Assembly (NCBI GenBank): GCA_900551555.1
Contig: URWC01000091.1
Location: 1-7,600 of the forward strand
Length of the DNA: 7,600 nucleotides
Direction: 5' to 3'
Source of the DNA: an uncultured Collinsella sp.
Lineage (GTDB): Bacteria > Actinomycetota > Coriobacteriia > Coriobacteriales > Coriobacteriaceae
The stretch's first letter is position 1; each line of letters starts with the position of its first letter. The translations under genes and the position numbers were made by a program. The notes under the pieces are model-generated. The model was not told where the DNA came from. It worked only from the letters and a program-made list of their open reading frames with translations, and ran no database searches. Below are positions 7,505-7,600 of the stretch, one piece after another.

Positions 7505-7598
7505 TTTCCCAGGTGCCCGAGATTGCCCCGAAAGAGGAGCGCCGCGTACTTTGGTACGCAAGCGACGGTTTGAGGGGCAAGGTCGGGTGCCTGGGGAA
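7505..7598. repeat. long stepped inverted repeat, possible structured RNA
   Basis: The two halves pair in steps: 7505-7513 with 7590-7598, 7514-7515 with 7588-7589, 7516-7520 with 7583-7587, and, after a two-by-two mismatch, 7523-7529 with 7574-7580. The top holds a perfect hairpin, GCGTAC (7544-7549) and GTACGC (7554-7559), with a four-base loop and a short CGC/GCG stem (7540-7542 with 7562-7564) below it. Three pairs are G-U only if the plus strand is transcribed and are A-C mismatches on the minus strand. No T-run follows it on the minus strand, so it is not a simple terminator there. I do not recognise a known riboswitch or RNA family. It may instead be a dispersed genomic repeat. Confidence 0.7.
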
Positions 7599-7600
7599 GC

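Overview
The window reads as GC-rich chromosomal DNA from a Gram-positive actinobacterium. A member of the Coriobacteriia close to Collinsella is my best guess. It rests on base composition, a Tat-type lipoprotein signal on PstS, a DtxR-family regulator and intrinsic terminators, not on a database match. Every gene I can support lies on the minus strand, so the biological order runs from high to low coordinates.

Right part (about 7600 to 3413): a non-coding stretch of roughly 390 bases holds a long stepped inverted repeat at the window edge (7505-7598), an intrinsic minus-strand terminator closing an upstream transcript (7441-7468), and the leader of the phosphate operon. The high-affinity phosphate ABC transporter follows as a tight operon: pstS (binding lipoprotein), pstC and pstA (permeases) and pstB (ATPase). 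pstC/pstA overlap by 8 bases and pstA/pstB by 4, and a strong terminator follows pstB (3416-3452). No phoU follows pstB, although that is its common position. The pstS reading frame breaks about 50 codons before its end: a GC3-rich, protein-like 3' segment continues in another frame, and the two stops lie only 4 bases apart.

Middle and left part (3413 to 132): a second transcription unit begins just after the pst terminator with a candidate extended -10. It encodes an ABC-F ATPase of the Uup type and, 6 bases later, a Cof-type HAD phosphatase, and ends in a terminator at 650-686. A third unit is a 129-residue DtxR/MntR-type metal-dependent repressor. Its AT-rich upstream region carries three GTTAG elements that look like half-sites for such a regulator. 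Positions 1-131, downstream of that gene, show nothing I can assign.

Most of the window is well-understood housekeeping content. The parts that merit a second look are the structured element at the right edge, which may be an RNA on the plus strand, the pstS frame break, and the small regulatory regions. I see no clear sign of a new multi-gene system.
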